This document shows positions 23,123 to 36,300 of a stretch of DNA of 64,000 nucleotides, piece after piece. Below the pieces are notes generated by a model, which was not told the origin of the DNA, made no database searches, and worked only from the letters and a program-made list of their open reading frames with translations. The position numbers were made by a program, and so were the translations under genes. The DNA lies in assembly GCA_034508935.3 (NCBI GenBank), contig CM067450.1, positions 1,682,347 to 1,746,346 of the forward strand, given 5' to 3'. Numbering within the stretch: the first letter of the stretch is position 1; every line of letters starts with the position of its first letter. The stretch comes from Berghia stephanieae. Taxonomy: Eukaryota; Mollusca; Gastropoda; Nudibranchia; Aeolidiidae.

Positions 23123-25763
23123 CTGGGGAGGAATAATGAATAATAATATTGTTAATGTCAGTCAAACCCCTAATCTAAATCTGAACCCGTTCATCAGTGC
23201 TGATGGTGACAAACACTTAAAAGGAGGAACGTTTTTGAACAATTGCCTTTAAGCCCCATTTTTACTGCACTAAACCCCAGCTATAGAATCACTGAGATGA
23301 TAAACTATCACTGATATTCTACCTCACTTGTGGAGAGTGGGAAACTGCACCTAGTTGTTCCAGCATAGATCACGTCTCTCACTTTCAGTACGTTTTTTTT
23401 AAAAGGAGGAAGTTACTCCTCTGATTCCAATAACCACGGATCCAAGGAAAACCATCAGCAGTGACTCAATAAAAAATAAATCAACAGCTCGTGTTGAAAA
23501 TTGAGACAATGGCACGAATCTAACTTTTAAGGAAATGAACTGGATATTTGACTTGTTCATCAGACATGTATCTTGATTGGTTGAATTCAACTGGATTGCA
23601 TATATGCCATTTGAAATAGCCCATATATAAGAACTCCAAAAGACCCAAGTAAAAGGATGCAATGTACAAAGCTGGTACGCTTTGCTTGTAGACAATAAAG
23701 AATAAAACATCAAAGAATACAAAAATAATGGAAATATCGAATAGATTTTAATATAACAAAGGTTTCCCGAGATGTGTCCAAACGGCTTAGCACATGAGAT
23801 TGCATAGGAGGCACAGGCAGGTAAAGGGTTAAGGTAGAGACTTACCAACATTATCGGCACCACGAGGAATAATGACGTCTGCATACTTTTTGGTCTGGAG
23901 AAAAATAATAAACAAATGAATTTCATCTTTAAAAAGGTAATAAAGAAAATCCATTTGGTAAGTGTTCACAAAAATGTTTGGAACAAATAAAAAGAGAAGT
24001 AAGCAAAACAAATATTTAACCAAAATTCTATGACGGAAACTGTGGTTCTTTTTACATTTCTCTCAATTCTATGACGGATACTGGGGTTCTTTTTAAAAAG
24101 CAGCTTTTACAATTCTTACAATTTTATTATGGCAGAATTATTGTAGCTAGAGAATGCTTAGTAGGTGGGTGAATTATGAAAAGTTCACTACAGCTTTTCA
24201 TGCTTGACAACCAAGTGCTTGAATTAAGATTTAACCCTCTCCTTACCACCCATAGGAAAATCGTCACATTCATTACGATGTAACCGACAATTTTCTCATT
24301 CAGATTTCTCTTGTACATCACAAAATCTTTTTTAAATGCTTTGATTACAGCTATAAATACTAAACACTGTGTTGTAGAGCTCAGTTGTTACTTTTTTTGT
24401 TTGAGTAAGAAAAGTATATTTTTGAGCTGGGTGGGTGTGAATTTTTGGGGGAAATTCTAAAAATTGCTGGTAAGGAGAGAGTTAAATCAACGAATCTCAC
24501 TACTCAGAGACTTAGGCAAAAGGCGCTATATAAATCTACTACTTTCTGAAATGGCTTATCAACATTGGCACGACTTCCATCGTTTAAATCAAATTAAATG
24601 ACCAGGAGTGATGTGGCTCTTTGCTCCATACCCAAAAGGTACCAAGTACGAATACCCGCCGTGCTGTGTGGCTTTGAGCAAGTAACACCACCCTAGCTCA
24701 CTTGCGGCTGATGCCTGGATTACTCCAGTCCCTTGAAATAGACTATAAAGTCAAATTTCCCCTATGGGATGAATAAAGGGAGTATTATAATTTTGTTTTT
24801 TATTTATTATTTCCATCGATACCAGCACCACTATTGTAACCCGATGAGTTTCATATTTTATACCTAAATCACATTGTACGGCTATGTGGTCTTGCGGAAT
24901 GACACTTGCTTTTGGATTGGAATGTCCTGGGTTTGAGCTTTGCTTGGTGCATAGCTGAGTCCTTGGAAAAGACTCTTTACTCACATTCTCTCACCATACT
25001 CGGGTGTAAAATGAGTACCTGGCCGTTAACAGCGTGGTCTCTGTCGGTAAAATTGTATTATCGCCTAACAAGCGTCATGTCTCATTCTTTATATTAAGTG
25101 TTGCTGTTGGTCAGAGACCAATTGTTAAGCGCTTTGAGCATGTTTAGTGGATATTGCCCTCTACAAAAGCTCAATTAATTACTTATACACCATCGACAAG
25201 CCCAACACTATCAACTACTTTAATTCCAAGGCTGATGGGCAAGGTAAAAAAAAAATTGGAGCCACAGTCTCTATGAAGCTTGGCTTTCTTGAAATTGAAA
25301 ATTGTCCTATTATCACACCGTAGCAAGTAAATAAAACCCCACAATGTGCGGTTATGGTGGTTAGAATCTGCATTTCATATACCAAACATTATCGGCATTA
25401 GTGGCAGGTCTTCATAAGGGTAAGACTAGGCGCGTTGTCAACTGTAAGACTAGGCGTGTTGTTAACTTACAGGTAGACAAAACTCCTCAAAGGCTGGCTT
25501 GACCAGTGTCATGTACTGATTTAGAATTTTCTCCAATTCCCTTCCCCTCTCCTCTATGTCCCTCAACACTGGAAGAAAAAAAATGAAAGAAAGAAAGAAA
25601 ATGATGAAAATTAAAACCACTTGGCATAAACTTTTATAATAACGTTGATTAAAAATCAATTGAAAGTGGATTTCATCTGAAATATTTACAGAGATTGGTC
25701 ACAGGGAGCTATACTATAACACAAAATCAAAAAACAGATGACAAACCTGATAGATACAGACCC

Positions 25764-25803
<40 letters not shown>

Positions 25804-28800
25804 TAATAATAATAAATATAATAAATAATACAATATAATAATAATTATAACTAATAATAATAAATAATAATAATAATAATATACAATAATAGTAATAATA
25901 ATGATAACAATAATAATAAAAATATAATAAATTAATAAATAATAATAATAATAATAAGTAAATAATTGTTTATCTATTGCAACAGTGTTGATGATTTGAT
26001 GCCAAATCTCCAATCCAGCATTTTTTTATAACTTTGTTGTTTCTTATATCCAGGGGGGGGGGGGGGGGGGGGGGGGATGGTTATGGAGTCAAGTAAAAAG
26101 GGGGTGGGGGAGGTAAGGCTTTTCATACAAACCTCTCCTAGACAATCTGGTGTCTGGGTCCGTGTCCACAAACAGTCTCATGTTGAAGAGCTCTCTAATT
26201 TCAGGAAAGTAGAAAACCAAAATGCCCTCGAACAACACCACGTCTGCACAATGAATTATCTGTTTGCGTTCGGGGTTTCTGGAGGAGATAATAATACATG
26301 GTTTTTATAAAGTAGTGCCCTAGCCCTACCCCGCATCTCGACAAGCTCAGAGACAGAAGTGACAAGGTGAAAGAGAAAGAGAGGAGGGGGGGGGGGGGGG
26401 TAAATAAGAGTTGCATCAACAATGTACAAAAATACACGCACTTAAACCAACTTAAATAAATAAATAAATGTTATTCATCCATATGGAAATTGGTGTTATA
26501 GTTATAGATGGGAATCACAAGTAGGAATAAATGAGCATTATAAAATATGATTATAGACATTCATAAAACAATATTGTAAATGAAACCAAAATAAATAAAA
26601 TAAATAGTATAAAACTGTAAGTAAAGAAAAGTGAAAAAGTTAAGATTGTTGATGGAAACAGAACATTTGTACAACAGATTACATGGCCTTATCATCATCA
26701 TGGCTTATCCCTCCTGGACATGGCGTCGGCAACTGCCAACCGAAATAAGCTTCTGTCCTGCCCCATCCTTCCATATTCAGTCGTATGGCCTTATAGTACA
26801 GAAATATAAGTCACTGATTATACTGTCCTATTGAAATATAGGGGGGCGAAGCGACCGAGTGGTTAAGGCATTGCACTGTGACCCGGAAGTTCCCAGTTTT
26901 GAGCCCCACTTCAGGTACTTTCATTTTTTTCTTTGGGCATGATTATTAACCCCCAATTTGTTCACTGTGACAACATGGGTGATTCCTGTTGACATCAGAC
27001 ATCTTGTCTGATGAATTATCTATATTCCGCTGTGGAATGCTTAGACGACGAAATCTTATGATGTCGTGACGGAAGGCATATTTTTTTTAATTTTAAAAAT
27101 CTAAATATATTATCTACTTAAATACCAAGTCAAATAAAAATCTAAAAATCATACAGAATCAGTTTTACTGATCTTCATGAGAGAACACTCAAGACATTAT
27201 GCCCCGTAAGACTAAAATGAAAGCCCCCCCCCCCCCCCCCCCTGTAAAACCTAAAGCCAAAGTTGTACCTTTTGTGAATGAGGTAGTCATAGGATGTAAG
27301 CTCCACTCTCCTGCCTGCCTTGATGTCCAAGAGTGTTTTTTTCATCAGGTCCACATCAAAGGCATCTAGACATATCAAAGTAATAAACAAAAATGTATAT
27401 ATAACAACAGCTTCAAAAAAGAAAAAAAAAAAACCAAACACACAACGTTTCAGGTTCAAAATCCTTCTTCATACAAAAAAAAAAAACCCAATGAAAACAT
27501 AAACACAATGCAAAAAAAAACCAGACTGACAACAGAGAAATTTTCGGCACGTCCTTTTATAGTCTAGAGCTCCAGCATGTAAAAGGATATGCCAAATATA
27601 TCTCTGCCGTCAATCTGGTATTTTAGTAATGTACGGTCCAATCTGGATAATCACAACTCGTTTAATGGCAACATTTCCCAAGAAACAGAATAAATTCTAT
27701 ATAAAAGTCACTTGTTAATAGCAACAAGAGATGAGTGACTAGGAAAGTGTCAGAAGACAATAGAAAATAAAAAAATTTTCGCGGCGGTGATGGGGTTTGA
27801 ACCCGCGAGCTTATTGGTACGACAACTCCGCCTGGCCAGTGACAGCGTGACTCTACCGTATGAGCTATCCACGATACGACAACTCCGCCTGGCCGGTGAC
27901 AGCGTGACTCTACCGTATGAGCTATCCACGATACGACAACTCCGCCTGGCCAGTGACAGCGTGACTCTACCGTATGAGCTATCCACGGTACGACAACTCC
28001 GCCTGGCCGGTGACAGCGTGACTCTACCGTATGAGCTGTCCACGACCCACGAAATGAAGAGGGTTGAGGTTTTTTATTTTTTTAATTTCCTCATTTATTT
28101 TGAAAAAGGTAATAATAACTGAAACAAACTTTTGATTACCTGGATGGTCAAAATTATATTCTCCCTTCATGGCTTTCCCGTGTTCGTCTGGATTGAGATC
28201 CCTGTAAAAACTGTCTTGGCTGATGATGGTGACACGTCTGTTGTGTTCTAGAATTGTCTGCTGACCTAATTGCTCCATGATTTTGGAACATACCGTGGAC
28301 TTGGAAGATAATGAAAAAAAGTATATAAATAGAATTGTTTGTTTGTTTTTATAGCTAGGGGAATTAGGGACACAAAACCCCCGAATCGTGCAAATTAGTG
28401 ATGAAAGCATGAATTTTTTATGAAAAAAAGTTTGTGCTCTAAGGTTTAAATTGTGATATAGAACCACTTTCTCATCACTCCAAGAGCTAAGATATCAGCA
28501 ATTTAAATCGTGTAAAAATTCACGGTGGTGATGAAACTTGCCGCCTTCACAACGACATTTTGCCTTGGTGTCAAAAGGTCACAGACTACGTCATCGGTAC
28601 CGAGTACACATGTAGAGCAGTAAAGTTAGGTGCCCCAAACGTAAACAAAGGTCGAGAAGCACGTGGCAAACCACATGTTCCTGTCTTGACAGCTCACGTT
28701 CCAATGTAAATAATAGAAAAAAATAACCTTTAAAATTTGGCTGTTAGGTGGCAAAAGAAACACATATTCATAAATACTCGATCATGCATCAAATAATGTC

Positions 28801-29633
28801 TAGATATGGATATTTTATGGAACAAAAGGTAAAATTTGCTAAAATTTATCAAAAGTTACAGTCTATCTATTTTTAGACCAGAGCAAATTATTGCGCTGGT
28901 GTGAACAAAACGAGAATTATTCGGAGCCTGATTTTCAGAATAATTTAGCCTTATATTATTATTTCTGCAACTGTTAGATTTTATGTAAACATATTTTCAA
29001 TACTGAAAGTGTATTGCCTACAACTCAAACTACAAAATTGGGAGACCTATATTGTGCGTAAATTATTCCGGTCCCTAACGGAAATCACTAGCAACTTGTT
29101 ATTGTTTACGTTTGGGGCACCTAACTTTACTGCTCTGTACACTGATGCTTCAATCGAAATCGGAAGTATAACTTATCATTTATTCATAACATACAACTTA
29201 TCAAATTCATTCATTTACCAAGAGAGTAACATAATTTTTAAAAGTATTTGTTTTTAATCCAAAAGTATACCAATTTGGTTATTTCAAATTTTACCGGCAT
29301 TGGAACGCGGAACATGAGATTGTGAAATCGAAGAAATCAAAGTTTTGGTGGTCGAATACGAATACGAAAAAAAAACAACAAAAAAACATGATTTTTTCCC
29401 CCTCTCATATCTTTTGTATATTCCGATAGCTTTCAAAGAGTATAATCTTTATTTTCTTAACGTCTTATTAAATTAGAATTATTTGAAAATAATAGACTCC
29501 CGCTCATGTGAAGATATCTATAAACAATGCATCGCATTCTGCGGTTGCTAGTTGTGTCGACAGCTTTCGGGTCGGCGAGGTCACGAAACGGTGTCTACTT
29601 GAACTCTGTCGCCTTTTATCCACCTCATATTAT

Positions 29634-29676
<43 letters not shown>

Positions 29677-29678
29677 TG

Positions 29679-29719
<41 letters not shown>

Positions 29720-31824
29720 CATCATCATCATCATCATCGTCATCATCATTAGCAGCATACCGAGCACCTAGATATCGCTTAAGCATCAATGTTTATGTGT
29801 CACACTAATTCAACACAGTTATGTTATTATTGTGGTTTGCGTAATAATATGGTTCAAATCAAATATCAGGTTGAAAATGTCCGTATCATCATCTTCTTTA
29901 ACATGACCGTCATGAATCGCCTCAACCCCATCACCAACAATCTCGTGATCAAGTCACTTAACCCATTAAATCATGGCGTTGACAATGTACTAAATCTTGT
30001 ACTAACTACTAACAATAATATAATGGCAAAGTGCAGTATTGAGGTGGATTGATCAAAATGATTAATTTGTCAAGAAGTAAAAAAAAAATTAAAATTAGAA
30101 TGCCCAGCTCTGTCAAAGCGGAAATCTTGTGGTCAATGGTACGTGACTTTTGTAGCGTCGCGTTCTACCAGCTATGGTGTTAAGACTTTTAACGGATTAG
30201 CAAATGATAGTGACAAGTTAGATTTGTCTGTTGAAGACCGATCTGAGGATACACTGGAGGTCCTGAAGCAAAATGATACCAAATGGTACAATTTCTGTCG
30301 CACTTGATATACGGCCACAATAAATCAGAAGGCTCGCTGTGAAAAATGAGAAATCACAAGAGAACTTGTCAAACTATCCCGATCAAGACAATCTCTCATC
30401 ATCCCACTGTCCAAGGAGGCAGAATATGCGTTTTCCCTCAGATGCCGTTATCACAAGAAATAGGACACATTGTATGCTTTGCAACAATGAGTAAAGCTTC
30501 CCTCCATTCAATAATGACAAAAGACATGAACGAAAATATCCGCGTGGCTGCAGAAATTATAAACGATGTCCAGATTCTCTCCATATTCTCAAATAGCGAT
30601 TTGATTGCCCAGGGAGTTCATTATCAGAAGATTTGTCATGTCCGTTTTATGAACATCAAAAAATGCTGAATATTACCAAAACAAACAAAGTTCTAGTTAT
30701 GCTATTGCTGAAATTGTTTCTTCTTCTTCCTCTTCCTCTTCAAGCTGAAACTTCCTCGTGGAAGGCTCAGCAACAGCTTACCCAATTGTTTTACTGGGGG
30801 GTTATCCAAATTGTTCCTAAGTCATATAGTTGAGGGCAGAAACGAGTGAAGATGGTAGTCCACTCTAGATTGTGGCAACATAAATTTGCCAGGATTCCTC
30901 TTGTTCTGTTGGAGGCCGTGTAATGACACCTGACCTGGTTTTTCTGACCTTTGTAAAATACATTTAGTTTATTCTTCTCTCTCCTTTCCTTCAATGGTTC
31001 CATATATGACTTTGATTTGTTTGAGGATTTTGTTGAACGAATGTTATAGCTTTTTTTAAAATTGATTCTATTTACCAAATTTCGGAGGTGTGATCAGGAT
31101 CCCATACCTTACCGCTTTACTCGAGTGTTGGTCTAACATAAACTTTATAGCATTTCTCTTTTATGGCTACTTTGTAGCCGAAGAGGTTTCTTCTCAAGAA
31201 TCCCAGGGTGGAGTTTGCCTTCCTGTGTATGTTTCCAATGTGGTCTTTCCAGGTCAGGAGATTGTTTATCGTTACTCCGAGATACCTTGCTTTGGTGACG
31301 TCTTCTAGTGTGTTGTTGTGTATTGTGTATTATCTTTCTTTTGTTGGTAAATTTCTGGAACCTAGGTCCCGATGAAGAATTTCAGAATCTTTCTTATGCC
31401 TTATTGGTCTGTACAATAGGCTGTCACCCGGAAATAGTCTCAGTTGAGTTCCTAGCGACAATCTTTCAGGCAAATCATTGATGTAGATAAGGAACAAGAG
31501 GGGACCCAGTACGGTACCTAGGGACACACCTGTAGTACTGGTGATGAGTCTGACATTGCTCTTTCAGTTGTTTACGATTAGTGAGAAAATCCATTATCCA
31601 GTCGTGTGTGTTACTCATGATTCCATATATCCGCAGTTTAATAACCAGAGTATGGTCATTGACTTTATCAAATGATTTACTAAAGTCTAATAAAATAACA
31701 TCTGTTTAGAGTTGTTTATTCATGTTTTCTGTTAGGTTGTTGCAAGTTGTTATTCGGTGTGTTTCACAAAAGGGCTCCTTTTTGGAGCCATGCTATATAT
31801 AAAACATTCAAGTACAGAACAGAG

Positions 31825-31903
<79 letters not shown>

Positions 31904-33066
31904 CATAAATTGCCAGAATTAATCAAGATGTATAGCAAATGATGCTGTGAATGAGGTTGCACCCAGTCGTATGTTCACCCAATCAGGTTAACCCATAGAG
32001 GCCCGCTTCCCCTGGAGTCGCCCGCGACTGTTGAGGCCCGCATCGCCCGTCATCGCCCGCGCCCCCCGAGAAAAAAACGGATCATGTTTACTTTGTTATT
32101 GCAACGAATCACTTAGTTTTATTCTAAACCGGAAACATCGTAAACGTAATGCGATCGTTCTATTTCCGTTTCCTTTTTACTGCACGTTTATATCGTTGAT
32201 AGCAAGTGAGTAATCGAATTCAGAAAAATGGCATTCCCGTACCTCACGAGTTTGTTGCGCGGCGCTAGAAATGATGTTTTGGAGAGTGGTGTAGACGATG
32301 AAGAGGATTTTGGAAATGAAAGCGATATTGAACTAGAAAGAGAAGATGTAAACGATGGTGGGGGTGGACAAGACGAGGCGTTAGCACCCGATCAAGGTGA
32401 TTCGGACACTGAATCGGAGTCCGAGATTGACGAAAATGACGGGAATGGGGGTGCGGGGAACGAGTTTTTTTTTTAATATTTTTTTTCCCAATATATTGAA
32501 ATCAAAACATGTCATATTATATATCATTCGAAAGCAAATTTATCTGGCTATAAAAAGGAATTAAAATTATAATTTTATGTCATTTGGTTCTCGTTTAATA
32601 ATTTTTTAACTTTGTGTTGGTATTTTTTTGTTAAGAGTTATGCCCCTTACACTGGGCCTCAGGGGAATTTTTTTAGTAAACACCGGGCCTCTATGGGTTA
32701 AGAGAAAGATTCCAGCCGGTCCTACCAGGCCAACCTCAGGAAAGGAAACATTTTTAGCCTTCAATAAGACAACATATGGTTTTCTTGAACATACTGCCAT
32801 GGAAAATACTGACAACGAGGTATTGGCTTATCTTGCGCCGTTAAAAGAATTCAAAGAGATCAGGATAAACTAGAAAAGGCTGCTGTTGAATTCTCTCAAG
32901 CCTCCCAAGAAAAATGTGTTCCACAGACATTTGTCTAATAAATATGATTTTTGTTGGACCCTAATCATCTAAAAATGTTAATATACGTCACCAAGAAAGT
33001 CTTTCATTTTCGAAATTAATAGTTACCAACATCACCATAATCAATACCACTATCACCACCACCACC

Positions 33067-33117
<51 letters not shown>

Positions 33118-33210
33118 ACATCATCGTCATCATCACCGCTACCACGATCACCACCACCTCATCATCATCCCCACCACCATTATCAATACTACTATCTCCA
33201 TAATCACATC

Positions 33211-33248
<38 letters not shown>

Positions 33249-33327
33249 TATCATGATCATCACTACCACTACCATCACCACCACCACAACATCATCATCA
33301 ACATCATCCTGATCATCATCGTCTTCG

Positions 33328-33360
<33 letters not shown>

Positions 33361-36300
33361 CTACCAAGATCACCACCACCACCACCTCATCAACATCATC
33401 ACCATTATCACTACTATTATCACCACAATCACCTCATCATCATCATCACCAACATCACTTCCACCATCATCTTCACCACGATGACGACCAACACAACACA
33501 AGTAAAACTAATACCAGCACCATCTCCTCCTCTCCCACCACCCCCCCCCCCCTTTCCAGTCCTCATAATAAAGCTATATTACCGGCCCATACGGTCCTAT
33601 ATCACATATAGGCACATTTTTTAACAATGATAATTATTTAAGCCAAAATAATCAACCGCGTACACGGCTAAAAATAATATATTTATAAAGCGCCGATTTG
33701 TCAACAAATAATTCATGGATTACGTCCCTTTGTTTTAATATAGCTCATATAGGCGGATTTTCATCACCCTATTTTACACTGTTAGAGGAATTTCTCAATG
33801 TGGTTCTATATCAACATCGATTAATAGTGGTCTCAAGTTACTTTGTACCAAATTTGGTGCTTTCATCACTAATTTGCACAATTTTACCCTAATTCCCCTA
33901 GCTATTAAGGGTTTTATGGTGCTCATGACGCACTTTGGTCATTTCAGCGCCAGTAAAAAGAAAGAAAATGGGATAGTCATTTCTAGATTTATGTATAAAG
34001 CACCCAAGAAAAATTAAAACAAAGGGGATATGGTTCAAATAAGAAAAAGAAGTAGATTTCAAGAGCACACTACCAATGTAATTATTTTGAGATCACCAAA
34101 AAGTCTCATCCAGACACAAGCACAGGATCCCACTAACAGGAATACATTAAATGCTAAACATAAATATTCAAAACAACATTTACAACAGTACAAAACAAAT
34201 ATAAGATTTACAACAAAAAAACCCAGATCATCTCCCATAACTTTAACATTTAAATGCTTCCCTCCCAGTCATGGACTCTGGCCTGGGCCAGGACAAAACC
34301 AACTAATCCCATTCCAAGACAAATACAGAGAGCAACTCAGAAAGCACAAGGGAAGAAGAAGATAGAAGACATAGCAGAGACCTCCTGGCCATCATGGGAG
34401 GTCAAAATACCCCACCCAGAATTTAGGGCCGTGACAAAAGGTCATTTTCAGAACAAAGAGACATAAATATTAATTTATCTCAATTCTGTAGCTCTTTAGA
34501 ACAAAGAGACATAAATATTAATTTATCTCAATTCTGTAGCATTTTAGAACATAAAGACATCAATATATCTTCATCTCATTTCCTCACTGACGGTATAAAT
34601 AGTATCGACTTCAAGAATCAACTTATAAATCAGATATGACCCAACCAGATAATATCTTATTGAACTCCCAACAGAAACTTATAGATCATATAATGAATCA
34701 AACTGTAGAAAGTGAACAATACATAAGATCTTCAGCAGAAAGCATAAAATGAAAGAAAATGTGTAAGAATATGCATTCTTTAAGGTCAGAAGCATCGCAC
34801 TAACCAGCAATGAGAGTGAAATTATTAAAAGCTTATTTTTCGTCGTAAATCCCAATGACTCACCTTTCCTGATGCTGTACCACCAGCAACTCCAATGAGA
34901 AATGGACGTGGGATTTTGTCCATGCCACTCAGACACGAGCCATTGACCTTGAAAGGTTGGGCCATTCTGCCTGGAAATAACACATCAGTAAAGAGAATAT
35001 ATTTAATATGACACATAGCAAGAGAATATATTGAATATGACACGTCAAATGTCGTTACTGAAATACAGAATTGGGACAGTAAAACAATTTTGGTTGGCAA
35101 GTAAGTCGTACTGCTTCCTCTATTAATGGTTTTTTAAAACAAGTTCAGGGTTGCCAACTCAGGAGGCAAAAATTGACTGAACTTTTCTGCAAACACATCG
35201 ACCGACCCCTTGATGAGTGCTGGACTCCAGTAAAAAGACATTTTGTTCTTACTTTTTTCCAATTTAGCAGGTGATTGGAAAATATACGGGGGTTTATGAT
35301 ATACTGACATCTGCAAATATATGGAAAACTGGCAACCTTGCAAGCTGCATTCGATAAAAATTATTGAAAAATGAATTCATCACCCTGTCCTGTCAATATC
35401 AGAATATTCCACTCCACAATAAATTTGGTAAAGACTTCTGCCCAAATAACGCTTCTGGTTTAAGCTTCAAAAAACAAGTTAGCTAGAAATGGATGGAGAA
35501 AATACAGCTTTCTTCCATTTTCAGTGAGAAAAGAAAAGTTACTTAAATCACCCACACGACTGTGACAATGACAAAAAGGAATAAGCTGGAACAAAAAAGT
35601 ATGAACACGTAATTTCATTTTAATAAAGTGTAATAATACGCTTTTTTGGCATATAGTTGTCAGCTTTGATTATAAAGGAAAAGACACTCGCATTTCTATA
35701 AATAATTATTATATATAAAATATAATGGGCAACAGATGGACAAGGACAAGGAACAAAATAAGAAGGTAAAGTTTAAAATTAAAAGAACCAAAACAGATTA
35801 CGATGACAAGACAACACAGGAATTGGAATATACAACTTCACAGGTTTGATATTTGAAATTCTAAATCATTTTTCTAATTAGCATTGTTATTTTGTATATC
35901 CTTGTTACTTTGTAGAACTAATTGTAAAGTGCTTAGAGACTTGTTATATGGGGGAAAGTGCTATATGAATGCTATTCATTATTATTATTATTATATTGAA
36001 AGAAAACCTTTGTTTGTAAGTTAAGGAAGAATATGATTATTAAACATCTATAAATAAAATCAAATATAAAAAAAGTATCCTAGGACAATATATTGATGGT
36101 CATTGAATCAAACCTCTGAAGTCCCGATTTTCATAATCAGTGGATCAAAACTCCAAAGTCTACATGTGAGCTATGCGCACCATGTTTAATTTAATTTTGG
36201 GTGGATCAGACCTCTTGATGTCATCAGAGGTGCCCAAAATTAAATAAGACACGGTGCACAAAGCTCTTATATAGACTTCCAAGTTTTGATCCGCTGAATA

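Noticed and set aside
23399-23926. 175-codon minus-strand frame
   Set aside because: It overlaps UCK exon 7 in another frame and intron sequence; the hydrophobic look comes from AT-rich DNA.
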